From: Deltaproteobacteria bacterium
Lineage (GTDB): Bacteria > Desulfobacterota > Desulfobulbia > Desulfobulbales > SURF-16
DNA length: 56,000 nucleotides
Reading direction: 5' to 3'
Assembly: GCA_016219175.1 (NCBI GenBank)
Contig: JACRCD010000005.1
Span: 1 to 56,000 of the forward strand
This document shows positions 45,017 through 53,457 of the stretch, piece after piece. A program made the translations under genes and the position numbers. The stretch's first letter is position 1. Each line of letters begins with the position of its first letter. Below the pieces are notes generated by a model, which saw only the letters and a program-made list of their open reading frames with translations, was not told the DNA's origin and ran no database searches.

Positions 45017-45982
45017 GTGGCCGAGCAAAACGATTATCTTCAGCTGCTGCCCAGCGCCAATCATGAAACGATACTGGCCTTGAGAAAGGAAAACAGCAGA
45101 AAACTCTCCAGCCGCAAGAAAGGCTTTCTCGCCTATCGCCTGCCCTTTGAGTCCGTCCGCCATCTGCGCGCCACATCCCTTGATCTGACGGGCGATGTGG
45201 TGCGCATCGGCGGTCCGGAGGATATCACGGAGGAAGAACACCAGCGTGTCCTTCAGGTGCTGCGGGGTTTCATGCCGTGGCGCAAGGGACCGTTTCAGGT
45301 CTTCGGCATCGACATCGACGCGGAATGGCGCAGCAACCGCAAATGGGACCGGCTCCTGCCCGTGCTGCCCGATCTGCACGGCAAAATCATCGCCGACATC
45401 GGCTGCAACAACGGCTATTACATGTTCCGCATGGCCCATTACCAGCCGGCCGCGGTCATCGGCTTTGAGCCTTACCACCACCACTATTTCACCTTCCGCA
45501 CCCTAAACAGCTTCGCGGGTCTCGGCTCTCTCCATCTGGAGCTCATGGGGGTGGAGCATCTGCCCCTGTACCCGCGGTGCTTCGACGTGGTCTTTCTCAT
45601 GGGCATCATCTACCACCGCATCTCGCCGGTGGAGATGCTTAAAGACGTCTGGCAGAGCATGAAACCGGGCGGCACGCTCATTGTCGAGTCCCAGGCCATC
45701 CCGGGCGATGAGCCGGTGGCCCTCTTCCCGGAGGAACGCTATGCCAAGGTGCCGGGCACCTATTTCGTGCCCACGGCCGTCTGTTTACGCAACTGGATGT
45801 TGCGGGCCGGATTCCGTGAGGTGGAGATCTTCCACAGCCATGCCATGAGCAATGAGGAGCAGCGGAGCACCGAGTGGATGGTTTTTGAATCCTATGACGA
45901 TTTCATCGATCCGGGCAACCCGGCGCTGACCGTGGAAGGGTACCCCGCGCCGCTGCGGGTCTTTGTCAAGGGGCTTGCCTGA
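45017..45982 (+). CDS. cmoB: tRNA U34 carboxymethyltransferase CmoB
   Basis: A 321-residue enzyme that uses carboxy-SAM to form cmo5U34 in tRNA. It shows the family blocks GFMPWRKGPFQVFGIDIDAE, DIGCNNGYYMFRM, MGIIYHRISPVEML and STEWMVFESYDDF. The start is a GTG. Its 3' end overlaps the convergent radical SAM gene by 17 bp. Confidence 0.96.
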   Translation: MAEQNDYLQLLPSANHETILALRKENSRKLSSRKKGFLAYRLPFESVRHLRATSLDLTGDVVRIGGPEDITEEEHQRVLQVLRGFMPWRKGPFQVFGIDIDAEWRSNRKWDRLLPVLPDLHGKIIADIGCNNGYYMFRMAHYQPAAVIGFEPYHHHYFTFRTLNSFAGLGSLHLELMGVEHLPLYPRCFDVVFLMGIIYHRISPVEMLKDVWQSMKPGGTLIVESQAIPGDEPVALFPEERYAKVPGTYFVPTAVCLRNWMLRAGFREVEIFHSHAMSNEEQRSTEWMVFESYDDFIDPGNPALTVEGYPAPLRVFVKGLA

Positions 45983-47000
45983 GTATCTCGTGTTGCATGG
46001 TAAAGCGCGGCTGGCCGGGCGTAAAAACGGGTTCCACCCCGGCCAGCAGTTTAAGGGCCGTCAGCCGTCGCGCGGAGCACCGTTTCTGCCCGAAAAACAG
46101 GGAGGTGTCGGCCGCTGCCAGCATGAGGCGAATGGTCCCCTCTCCCCTCTCTTTTTGCAAGCAGGCCAGATATTTTCTCAGCCGCCGGAAATAGAGCCGG
46201 GATTTGACCAGTTCGCCGAAGGCCGGATGATACGGCCCACCAACGAGATCCCGCTCCAGGGAAGCGGACGGCTGCAGCCCCAGGCGCACCACGGGGATAC
46301 CGGCGCGGTCAAAGAGTTCCAGCAGCCGGGCGCAGAGGGCCACGGCCCGGTTCATGGTCAAAGGTTTGTAGCCGCCCCCGGCAAAAAGAGCGGCCAGCGG
46401 GCTGCCTTTCAGCACCAGCACCGGATAAATTCTGACCAGATCAGGCGCGAGGGCAACCAGACGGTGCGCCCCGGCCAGGACTCCCCGTGTCGTCTCGCCC
46501 GGCAGCCCCACCATGAGCTGGCCGCCTACCTTCAGCCCCGCCCAGCGCAGATGAACAAAAGCTTCTTCCACCCGGGCCGCCGTGTGCCCCCGCCGGCACC
46601 TCGCCAGCACCGCGTCGTCAAAAGACTGGATGCCGAGCTCCACCAGGCCCACCCCGCGCTCCTTTAAAAACAGCACCGCGCCCCGGTCGATATAATCAGG
46701 CCGGGTGGACAGACGGATAAAGTCAACCTCCCCACTGGAGATAAAAGGCGCGACGGCTCCCAGCAGCTCCTGCTGCCTGGCCCGTTCCAGCCCGGTGAAG
46801 CTGCCGCCGTAAAAGGCCACCTGCACCGGTCGTTTTTTGTCCCTGGGCCAGTCGAGGCAGCGGACAATCTCCTCCCGGATCGTGTCCGGGGTCAGCCACT
46901 CGCTGCTGCCTGTGATAACGTGCTGGTTGCAGAAGACACACTGATGGGGGCAGCCCTGATGGGAGATGAAAAAGGGGATGATGAAAGGGGTCAGCGGCAC
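45966..47000 (-). CDS. Radical SAM protein, Elp3-like
   Basis: A 344-residue radical SAM enzyme. The 4Fe-4S site is Cys17, Cys21 and Cys24 (GCPHQCVFCNQ), followed by VAFYGGSFTGL, LSTRPDYID and GLVELGIQSFD. It belongs to the class of short Elp3-like radical SAM proteins without an acetyltransferase domain. These often sit next to rnc in this group of bacteria, and rnc is two genes upstream. The start is a GTG at 47000 that overlaps the 3' end of the toxin gene by 10 bp. No better start is available. Its substrate is unknown. Confidence 0.88.
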   Translation of the reverse strand: MPLTPFIIPFFISHQGCPHQCVFCNQHVITGSSEWLTPDTIREEIVRCLDWPRDKKRPVQVAFYGGSFTGLERARQQELLGAVAPFISSGEVDFIRLSTRPDYIDRGAVLFLKERGVGLVELGIQSFDDAVLARCRRGHTAARVEEAFVHLRWAGLKVGGQLMVGLPGETTRGVLAGAHRLVALAPDLVRIYPVLVLKGSPLAALFAGGGYKPLTMNRAVALCARLLELFDRAGIPVVRLGLQPSASLERDLVGGPYHPAFGELVKSRLYFRRLRKYLACLQKERGEGTIRLMLAAADTSLFFGQKRCSARRLTALKLLAGVEPVFTPGQPRFTMQHEILRQAP

Positions 47001-47296
47001 GGCAACACCAGCAGCCGTTCGCTCCTCCAGATTCTTATAATGCGAACTTTGTCATGGTCGCGGCGATAAACAATCCTGAAAGGTGGTCGAATCAGTTCCC
47101 GCGGATATTCCAGCTCAAACTCCGGGACAACGCGCCCCATGTCAGGTTGGCCATCAAGCAGTTCAATATCTTTCATGATCTCCGCGACAAGTTTCTCGCC
47201 AACGCGGGAAATCTGCTGTTCCCTGTAAAAATCGAGAATATCTTCCAGATCGCCGACTGCGGAACCGGCAAAAGAAATTTTGATCCGGGCCGACAT
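46991..47296 (-). CDS. ParE/RelE-family toxin
   Basis: A 101-residue toxin of the RelE/ParE superfamily: AVGDLEDILDFYREQQ, MGRVVPEFE, IRPPFRIVYRRDHDKVRI and IWRSERLL. It follows the antitoxin gene by 1 bp. Its stop lies within the start of the radical SAM gene. It acts on ribosome-bound mRNA or on gyrase, depending on subfamily; ParE-like is the better fit. Confidence 0.88.
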   Translation of the reverse strand: MSARIKISFAGSAVGDLEDILDFYREQQISRVGEKLVAEIMKDIELLDGQPDMGRVVPEFELEYPRELIRPPFRIVYRRDHDKVRIIRIWRSERLLVLPCR

Positions 47297-47297
47297 G

Positions 47298-47567
47298 CTA
47301 CTTGATTTTCAGGTGCTTCTTGACATCAGTAAGGCTCAGTTCCCGGCCTTCTTCCAAATCCACCATGCCCTTGACAACAGCTTTCATAAAGGCTTGCTGC
47401 TCAACATTTGCTTCATAGTCCCGAAGGGCTTGAACCACGGCAACGCCTTTACCCCGGCTGGTCAAAACAACCGGCCGATGCACCTCTTGCACCTGTTTGA
47501 CTATCTTGCCCGGATTCACCTTGAAAACGCCGATCGGGACAATGTCTTCTGAAAATTTGGTGTCCAT
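47298..47567 (-). CDS. Phd/YefM-type antitoxin
   Basis: An 89-residue Phd/YefM-family antitoxin. FKVNPGKIVKQVQEVHRPVV and LTSRGKGVAVVQALRDYE form the DNA-binding N-terminal half, and the C-terminal helix region neutralises the toxin. A strong AAAGGAGGAG precedes the start. The pair is probably autoregulated through the inverted repeat at 47607-47641. Confidence 0.9.
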   Translation of the reverse strand: MDTKFSEDIVPIGVFKVNPGKIVKQVQEVHRPVVLTSRGKGVAVVQALRDYEANVEQQAFMKAVVKGMVDLEEGRELSLTDVKKHLKIK

Positions 47568-47606
47568 GAGAACTCCTCCTTTAGGGCCAGCAAGGCCCTT
47601 AATGGT

Positions 47607-47641
47607 CTCTTAACAGGTCTAATTTTAGCACCTGTTAAGAG
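47607..47641. promoter_or_regulatory. Probable autoregulatory operator of the toxin-antitoxin operon
   Basis: CTCTTAACAGGT (47607-47618) and ACCTGTTAAGAG (47630-47641) form a perfect 12-bp inverted repeat with an 11-bp spacer, 40 bp upstream of the antitoxin start. A smaller hairpin AGGGCC / GGCCCT (47583-47599) lies between it and the ribosome-binding site. Phd-family antitoxins bind such palindromes; the operator role is inferred. Confidence 0.7.
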
Positions 47642-47689
47642 CTGCGTCAAAGAAAAAGAGGTTGAATTTTTTCTGCCGATACAGCCAGC

Positions 47690-48424
47690 CTACAAATCAA
47701 ACAACGAAGCAAAGTCTCTGACCGCCTCGGCCGCCGCCTGCTGCTCCGCCTCCTTTTTGCTTCTGGCCGTGCCCCTGGCCAGAATTTTGTCCTGGAAGCG
47801 CACCGAGACATGAAAGATCTTGGCATGGTCCGGTCCTTCCGCCTTTTCCAGCACATAGACCGGCCCTTCATTGTGTTTTTCCTGGATCATCTCCTGCAGC
47901 CGGCTCTTTGAGTCCGCCAGATAGAGATCCTCTTTTTTCGCATCGATATGGGGCGTCACCAGGACATCCACCACCTGGCGGGCCGCCTCATAGCCGCCGT
48001 CGAGAAAAATCGCGCCCATCACCGCCTCGAAGGCGCAGGAGAGAATCGACGGTTTTTCCCTGCCCTTTGAGGCGTTTTCCCCCTTGCCGAGCAGCAGATA
48101 ATCCCCCAGGCCGATCTCCTTTGCCATCAGAGCCAGATGTCCTTCCTGCACCAGGGCGGCCCGCAGTCTGGTCAACTCGCCCTCCCTCAGGGCGGGAAAA
48201 CGCTTGATCAGATCATAGCCCACGGTCAGATCAAGCACCGCATCCCCCAGGAATTCCAGGGTTTCATTGTCGTTTAAGCGATCCTGCCCCTGCTCAAAGG
48301 CAAAAGAGGCATGGATAAAGGCCTGCTGCAGCAGGGAGATATCCTTGAAGGAGTACCCCAGCCTGCCGGCAAAGGCCAGGAGCTGATCCCGGTTCCTGAT
48401 AAGCAGCGATTCCATTGTTGTCAT
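47690..48424 (-). CDS. rnc: Ribonuclease III
   Basis: A 244-residue RNase III. It has the catalytic signature NETLEFLGDAVLDL, further residues AFEAVMGAIFLDGG, and a C-terminal double-stranded RNA-binding domain (SRLQEMIQEKHNEGPVY, GTARSKKEAEQQAA). It processes rRNA and other double-stranded RNA. The start is set at the ATG 48424; 48415 is equally possible, and the further upstream extension is not family-like. Confidence 0.95.
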   Translation of the reverse strand: MTTMESLLIRNRDQLLAFAGRLGYSFKDISLLQQAFIHASFAFEQGQDRLNDNETLEFLGDAVLDLTVGYDLIKRFPALREGELTRLRAALVQEGHLALMAKEIGLGDYLLLGKGENASKGREKPSILSCAFEAVMGAIFLDGGYEAARQVVDVLVTPHIDAKKEDLYLADSKSRLQEMIQEKHNEGPVYVLEKAEGPDHAKIFHVSVRFQDKILARGTARSKKEAEQQAAAEAVRDFASLFDL

Positions 48425-48681
48425 AGTTCCCAAACCTGATGATTCATGATAAGTAACTACCCAGATAGATAGACTGAAGGCTGTGTAGACTGAAGGAAAA
48501 GCGCCTAAAATATGCAATACGACAGTACCGACAGCCCTATAGCCTTCAGCCTACAGTCTAAACAGCTGGATAGTTACCATGATCAATGCATTATTTTTGA
48601 CTTTTTGCGCGGGTATCATATTTTCCCTTGTCAAAAAAGTGTTCTCTGTTTATTATCGGTTGCTCAACAAACTGCTTGAAA

Positions 48682-48757
48682 GGCGGCGTAGCCAAGTGGC
48701 TAAGGCAGTGGTCTGCAAAACCATTATTCAGCGGTTCAAATCCGCTCGCCGCCTCCA
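48682..48757 (+). tRNA. tRNA-Cys (anticodon GCA)
   Basis: A 76-nt cloverleaf. The acceptor GGCGGCG pairs with CGCCGCC, and the D-arm and T-arm (GCGGTTCAAATCCGC) are intact. The anticodon GCA lies at 48715-48717, at position 34-36 of the molecule. The discriminator is U, typical for Cys, and the CCA end is encoded. Confidence 0.97.
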
Positions 48758-48768
48758 TTATATTATTT

Positions 48769-48798
48769 AAGGATAACCTGCCGGTTATCCTTTTTTTT
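48769..48798 (+). terminator. Rho-independent terminator of tRNA-Cys
   Basis: AAGGATAACC and GGTTATCCTT form a perfect 10-bp stem with loop TGCC and are followed by a run of T. It starts 11 bp after the tRNA end. Confidence 0.92.
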
Positions 48799-49391
48799 AT
48801 TCCCGCTCCCGTCCTTCCCTGCTCCGCTAGAATAATCCTGACTTACCCTTCAGCCAGCACTTGCGCGAAGCGTGGTACTATAACTGCCAACGTCATCCCG
48901 GGCAAGTTTTTACTCTCTGGCCCCGTGATGTCCCTGTTTCCTCCCTCGTATTTCGATTGTAATCCGCATAATCCTCTGTCCCCATGACGAAAAACCTTAA
49001 CTTTGCCAGGCGGTTTTGCTACTAATAAGGGATTCCGTTAGAAAAATTCATGGCTTGACCAGGGGCGACGGATGACAAAAAAACATACCGCCTGCCTGAA
49101 AGAAACAATTCTGGAAAGGGAGTAGAAACTTATATGCGGGAAGCCACACAGCACAGCCTACTGACTGCGGATGGCAAGTTTGTCCTGGAAATTGCAGAGA
49201 ACATCGGCCGCCGCCTGGAAATCAGAGGACAGGGGCGGCCGCGGAAAGAAAAATAAAATAGATCTGTCCCGGTTTTTTGTCCGTTTTTTTTCTTTCTGAT
49301 TTTGCTTCGGGACTGTTTAATGGAGATAATGGCTGCAACCAGTGAGTTGTTAAGAACTGGCAACAGTAAATAAATATGGAGGGCCGCAAAT
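48799..49391. other. Intergenic region with a possible transposase tail remnant
   Basis: No intact gene is seen. From 49059 to 49256 an open plus-strand frame ends in LTADGKFVLEIAENIGRRLE and then GRPRKEK. This looks like the C-terminal tail of a REP-associated or similar transposase. The sequence after it (GAAAGAAAAATAAAATAGAT) resembles the repeat fragment at about 15365. Both points suggest a decayed mobile element. The GC content drops here. Confidence 0.4.
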
Positions 49392-49727
49392 TTGCCTTTT
49401 TATGAGAAAATATATTTACTTGGGCTAGTGTTAGTTACATTGGGGTTTGCGGCCTTCAGTTTTATCCAAATGAAGAACGTAACTACTAAAGGTGTTTCGT
49501 TCTTTTTTAAGCACGATTTTTCAAAATTTGAGACAAAGCTGATTGTAGCAGGTCTTTTGTTGCTAGTGCTTGGATGTTCGTGTTTCTTTTTTGGCCTTTG
49601 GCTACGCAAGCAAGAGCGAAACCAGGAAAAGGCTACGGATTCTTTGATGATTTTCCCCAATCTACCCACCATCAGTGACACAACGAGGGAAGGGATGACG
49701 AAAAGAGGGGAAATTAGGAGAAATTAG
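49392..49727 (+). CDS. Small two-helix membrane protein, hypothetical
   Basis: A 111-residue protein from a TTG start with GGAGGG eight bases upstream. It has hydrophobic helices at about 7-26 and 48-70 and a charged tail. It is AT-rich relative to its neighbours and not recognised. It lies in the low-GC patch after the tRNA gene, a typical insertion site, so it may be acquired. Confidence 0.5.
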   Translation: MPFYEKIYLLGLVLVTLGFAAFSFIQMKNVTTKGVSFFFKHDFSKFETKLIVAGLLLLVLGCSCFFFGLWLRKQERNQEKATDSLMIFPNLPTISDTTREGMTKRGEIRRN

Positions 49728-49823
49728 GGACGAGGAGAAATTAGGTACGGAGATTACTTAATAACTTAATTGACTCCCCCTTGATGAGAAAAAAAGAGGA
49801 CGGATTTATTTTCGGTTTTAATC

Positions 49824-50219
49824 CTACCAGATTGTTTTCACGTGAGGATAATTCCGCAGTTTGTCGTCCTTTGTCACCAGCGGTGCTCCGAGTGACAAGG
49901 CGGTGGCGGCAATGATCCTGTCAGCCGGATCAGCGTGGGGGAAATCCGGCAACCGGACCGATTCTACGGCAATGGCGTTGCTGACCGCCACAAAGGTGAG
50001 AAACGGCAGCGCCTCGCAACGGCAGAGCCAGTCACGGACATCCAGGGCCAAGCGCAACCGGCCGCGCTCCACAAGCAAGGCGATCTCCCAGGAACTGATA
50101 CAGGAGACATGCACGGACTTTACGTTCACAGCCCTGTCAATCGCCTCTTTTGCCGGCCGGCTCAGGGTTGCGGGGTCGTTCACCCACCAGAGCAGGGTGT
50201 GGGTATCAAGCACGATCAC
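49824..50219 (-). CDS. PIN-domain toxin, VapC-like
   Basis: A 131-residue PIN-domain ribonuclease toxin. Conserved acidic residues lie in LDTHTLLWW, SSWEIALL, DFPHADPADRIIAATAL and LVTKDDKL. It probably cleaves RNA. A GTG at 50219 overlaps the antitoxin stop (GTGA) and has AGG upstream; this is preferred over a TTG at 50234. Confidence 0.9.
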   Translation of the reverse strand: MIVLDTHTLLWWVNDPATLSRPAKEAIDRAVNVKSVHVSCISSWEIALLVERGRLRLALDVRDWLCRCEALPFLTFVAVSNAIAVESVRLPDFPHADPADRIIAATALSLGAPLVTKDDKLRNYPHVKTIW

Positions 50220-50449
50220 TTCAGCGCCTGCCAATCTTCCACACCCACGGGCTCAAGAGGAGCATCATATTCCAGGACGGTATTACGAAGCCCCCGGAAA
50301 CACTCTTCCGGATCAGCGGCATAGGGGACAACCTTGAGGACCGGACGGCCATGGTCCGTGATCACCAGCTCTTCGCCGGTCTGTTCGATCTTGCGGAAAT
50401 ATTCCAGCGAATGGGGCTTGAACTGGGATTTTGAAACGACTTGCACCAT
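50216..50449 (-). CDS. Phd/YefM-type antitoxin of the PIN toxin
   Basis: A 77-residue antitoxin: VSKSQFKPHSLEYFRKIEQT, then LVITDHGRPVLKVVPY, the standard Phd opening. It is translationally coupled to the PIN toxin by a 4-bp overlap. A palindrome at 50471-50498 lies upstream. PIN toxins are often paired with Phd-like antitoxins in this group. Confidence 0.9.
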   Translation of the reverse strand: MVQVVSKSQFKPHSLEYFRKIEQTGEELVITDHGRPVLKVVPYAADPEECFRGLRNTVLEYDAPLEPVGVEDWQALK

Positions 50450-50470
50450 GCTCCACCTCCCTGCGGTTTC

Positions 50471-50498
50471 ATTATGACCATAATAGCATGGTCACAAT
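50471..50498. promoter_or_regulatory. Inverted repeat upstream of the PIN toxin-antitoxin operon
   Basis: ATTATGACCAT (50471-50481) and ATGGTCACAAT (50488-50498) are inverted repeats matching at 10 of 11 positions, with a 6-bp spacer. They lie 21 bp upstream of the antitoxin start and are the likely autoregulatory operator. Confidence 0.6.
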
Positions 50499-50529
50499 GC
50501 CCACTCAAGTGAAAAAAGGGGGTGGATTT

Positions 50530-51348
50530 TCACTTGACGACATTCACCCTGGCCGGTCCGCGCTGCACCGTGCGATGGAACTCCACGGCGGGCGCGCCAA
50601 AGGCCATGGCATAACCAAGGATGTGATTTTCCGGGATGCCGAGCCGGACGATCAGATCGGGGCAGAGGGAAATCACCATCATGAACAAGCCGTCCCAGAC
50701 CGTGCCGACCCCACGGGCATGGGCCATGAGCTGGAAGGTGGTCAGGGCGATGTGGGTGTCCTGCACCGGACAGGGGGCGTCCTTCGGGGCGCTTGTTAGC
50801 AGCAGATGCGGCGCGCCCCTGAAAATGATATCCTTGCCCCCGTCATGCCAGGCCTGCACGGCCCGGCCGAGATACTGGCCGATAAAACCCTGGGGCAATT
50901 GCCCGCCATCCTTGAGTTTCGCCAGACGCGCCATCACCTCCGACCGCAGGGAATCCATGACACTCCGTTCCTTGACCACGGTGAACAGCACGCCGCGGGC
51001 GTTGACCCCGGTCGGTGCGTGGCAGGCAATGTCCAGCAGCTCATCAATCAATTCAGGGGGTAGATCCTCCTGTTTGTAACGGCGGACGGACCTTCGCCCC
51101 TTGATCAGGGTCGCCAGCCAGGCCGGGTCCACCATATTGCCGGCCAGCGTTTCACTCTCATCGGGATTTTTGCCCAGGATCGATATCGCCGCGGTCGGGC
51201 AGACGGCAAGACAATGCTGACACTGTAAGCAGCCAAGCTCATCGGTGACCCTCGGGAACTCTTCCAGGGTGATGACCCCGGCCGGACATTCAACCTCGCA
51301 TTCGCCGCACTGGATGCAGCGCTCCTCATCGACCTGAAACCGGATCAT
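50530..51348 (-). CDS. Nitroreductase with N-terminal ferredoxin domain
   Basis: A 272-residue protein. Two 4Fe-4S motifs, CIQCGECEVEC and CLQCQHCLAVC, lie in residues 11-51. A flavin-binding nitroreductase domain follows (RRSVRRYKQEDLP, ACHAPTGVNARGV, LGYAMAFGAPAVEF). The fusion moves electrons from ferredoxin-type clusters to a bound FMN and is common in anaerobes. The substrate is unknown. It follows the CheZ-like gene by 11 bp on the same strand. Confidence 0.93.
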   Translation of the reverse strand: MIRFQVDEERCIQCGECEVECPAGVITLEEFPRVTDELGCLQCQHCLAVCPTAAISILGKNPDESETLAGNMVDPAWLATLIKGRRSVRRYKQEDLPPELIDELLDIACHAPTGVNARGVLFTVVKERSVMDSLRSEVMARLAKLKDGGQLPQGFIGQYLGRAVQAWHDGGKDIIFRGAPHLLLTSAPKDAPCPVQDTHIALTTFQLMAHARGVGTVWDGLFMMVISLCPDLIVRLGIPENHILGYAMAFGAPAVEFHRTVQRGPARVNVVK

Positions 51349-51359
51349 TAGTATCCTCC

Positions 51360-52901
51360 TTAAAAACCCATATCCTCCAGCATCCTGTTGACCGTCGACT
51401 GATCGAGCACGCCCTCCGCGCCAGTGCCGGAGAGCTTGGTGATATAGCTGTCAACGTCATCCTGGGCAAGTTTCTTACTCTCCTCCACCGTGATGTCCTT
51501 ATTTTTTTCCTTGTGTTTCAGCTGGGAGCCGAATGAAACCACCAGGGCGAGCAGCTGTATCTGGAAGTCGCTGAGAAGCTTGATGATCTTCATGATCTGC
51601 TGGCCGGAGAGATCCTGGAAGCTCAAGGCCTCGGTGATTTTAGCCACATCGCCACTTATGGTGGTGGTGATGGAAAAGGCATCCTCAATGCGCTGCAGAA
51701 TCTCGCGCTGATCCTCCAGGGTCATGTTGCTGCAACCGGAACCGCCTCGCATCCCCTTGGCTTTTTCCGGCAGTTCGGCCAGGATACCCAGGGAGTTTTC
51801 CAGCAGCCCTTTCACCTCGCCCAGGCGCGGGTCGGCTTGAGCGGCAGCCGCCGTGGCCGGCGACGGCGCTTGTCTTTCCACCTCGATCTCTTCAATGGCA
51901 GGAACCTCCAGGGGAATGGTCTGGTCAAGAAAGATCGAGGCCTGGCCGGCATCCATTTTTTTCAGGAGATTGGCGATACCCTTGTCCTTACAGGCCTTGA
52001 AGAGCGAAGCAAAGACATCGGACATGGGCACCGTGAAGAAGTTATCGCTGTCCGCCTCGTATTTTTCCGCTTTAGGCCCGATGGCGTCATAGAATACATT
52101 GATGTCAAAAATTTCAGCCGCCGCCTTGCGGGCTTTGCTGATATGCTCTTTCACCGCTTCATTGGTGCAGAGTTCATATAAGGTCTGGAAAACAACATCA
52201 AGATTAAACAGATAGCGCTTTTTTTTCTCCTTTATCACCTGCGGAGCAGCAGCCACCCCCTCCCCTTCCTCCTGCATGACGGACAGCAGGGCAAGGGCCT
52301 GATTCACCTGGTTCCGCAGAGGCTCTATTTCGGCGTCGAGCTGGCATGAGGCGTCAACCTCTTCACCCTTTTCCTCGGTTTCCGGCAGGGAAAAGGCGGT
52401 ATGACCCATCAGCGATGACAGCAGTTCCCTGACCGCATCGGTACGACCCTGGACATCCTCCACCTTGTCCATGATCTTCATGGCCGCCTTTTCGGTCATT
52501 TCGACAATATCTTTCAGCTGGTTCTTGGCATCTTCAATCTTGTCGCCGGCCTCATCAAGCTCAACCCGCTTTATCAGGCGGTCCTCGGCGGGAATATCCA
52601 TCATGGTGGCGCTGAGGCTTTTGGCGAGCTGACCGATATCCCGGTAGATCTCCTTGGAAACGTCCCGGTAAAAATCATCCGTTCCCCCTTCATCAAGTCC
52701 CGCCGAAACCGCGGACATGGCGCTTGCCTCATAATCCACGGGCGGTTTTTTCTCCTTTTCCACGATCTTTTCGACCACCCTGGTCACGGAAGTTTCCGGG
52801 CCGGAGAGCAAGGTGATATTATAATTAGCCTCGGCGGTGGGAATTCTGAAAAAACCCGCGCCTATTTCAAGGAAAATCTCTGGTTTATTGTTGGTAGCCA
52901 T
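51360..52901 (-). CDS. CheZ-like CheY-P phosphatase with a large central insertion
   Basis: A 513-residue protein, about twice E. coli CheZ (214). The first CheZ helix appears at about 113-150 (LKDIVEMTEKAAMKIMDKVE). The catalytic helix lies at about 422-445 as ALSFQDLSGQQIMKIIKLL, keeping the Asp430/Gln434 pair of the CheZ signature QDLTGQ. The C-terminal tail VNRMLEDMGF resembles the CheY-P-binding peptide of CheZ. Between the two core helices lies about 200 residues, including a helical block (230-330) I do not recognise. It probably dephosphorylates CheY-P in the motility system. No CheY gene is adjacent. Confidence 0.82.
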   Translation of the reverse strand: MATNNKPEIFLEIGAGFFRIPTAEANYNITLLSGPETSVTRVVEKIVEKEKKPPVDYEASAMSAVSAGLDEGGTDDFYRDVSKEIYRDIGQLAKSLSATMMDIPAEDRLIKRVELDEAGDKIEDAKNQLKDIVEMTEKAAMKIMDKVEDVQGRTDAVRELLSSLMGHTAFSLPETEEKGEEVDASCQLDAEIEPLRNQVNQALALLSVMQEEGEGVAAAPQVIKEKKKRYLFNLDVVFQTLYELCTNEAVKEHISKARKAAAEIFDINVFYDAIGPKAEKYEADSDNFFTVPMSDVFASLFKACKDKGIANLLKKMDAGQASIFLDQTIPLEVPAIEEIEVERQAPSPATAAAAQADPRLGEVKGLLENSLGILAELPEKAKGMRGGSGCSNMTLEDQREILQRIEDAFSITTTISGDVAKITEALSFQDLSGQQIMKIIKLLSDFQIQLLALVVSFGSQLKHKEKNKDITVEESKKLAQDDVDSYITKLSGTGAEGVLDQSTVNRMLEDMGF

Positions 52902-52919
52902 ATTTCCGCTCTTTAATCC

Positions 52920-53082
52920 TGATGGCGTCGTAAAAAGCCCGATCTACTGCGTTGTAGCGCATTTTTGTTCGCTCGGCATACCACTTGTATAGCCTCACGC
53001 TCAAAAATACACTACGCCTTGTATAGCGAACTTTGTTACTTAGCCATCTTGGCGTTTTCGCCAACTTTTTACGAGTTTATCA
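52920..53082. repeat. Palindromic repeat family R1, copy C (complete)
   Basis: A complete copy from TGATGGCGTCGTAAAAA to TTTTTACGAGTTTATCA. It fills the space between the CheZ-like gene start and the PilZ gene. Its last bases provide the TGA stop of the minus-strand PilZ gene (53080-53082). Confidence 0.85.
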
Positions 53083-53457
53083 ATCCTGTTCGTCCGTATG
53101 CATTCTTGCAGTGAACCTGATCCCCACCTCAAACTGATCATCATGAGGGGTGTCCTCGGACCACATCACTGAACCAATGACGAGCATGCTGCCGCAATCA
53201 GCGGGGTTGCTAACCGCAGCAGCGCCTTTGCCGTCGATCTGCCAGCCCTTGAAATCGAGTTTCATCAGCAGCTGCTCGTTTTTCCGCCATTTCCGCACGG
53301 AGAGGAAACGAAGCCCGCCGCCGCCGATATCAAGCACCAGCCCCTGCTCGTTGAAAACCGCATGGGCAAAATCATCAAGAAGCGAATAGCGGAAAACAAA
53401 CTCCTTTTCCAGCCTCTCATATTTTCGCCGCTCCGCGGCTGCTGATCCCTCTTCCAC
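53080..53457 (-). CDS. PilZ-domain protein
   Basis: A 125-residue single PilZ domain with the c-di-GMP-binding RRKYER near residue 10 and DIGGGGLRF near 45. It is probably a cytoplasmic c-di-GMP effector. It lies between the MotA and CheZ-like genes, so an effect on motility is plausible. Its stop codon is formed at the edge of R1 copy C. Confidence 0.87.
   Translation of the reverse strand: MEEGSAAAERRKYERLEKEFVFRYSLLDDFAHAVFNEQGLVLDIGGGGLRFLSVRKWRKNEQLLMKLDFKGWQIDGKGAAAVSNPADCGSMLVIGSVMWSEDTPHDDQFEVGIRFTARMHTDEQD

Noticed and set aside
48579-48770. Small plus-strand open frame starting with a hydrophobic stretch
   Set aside because: It runs through the tRNA-Cys gene, and the second half is simply the tRNA read as protein.
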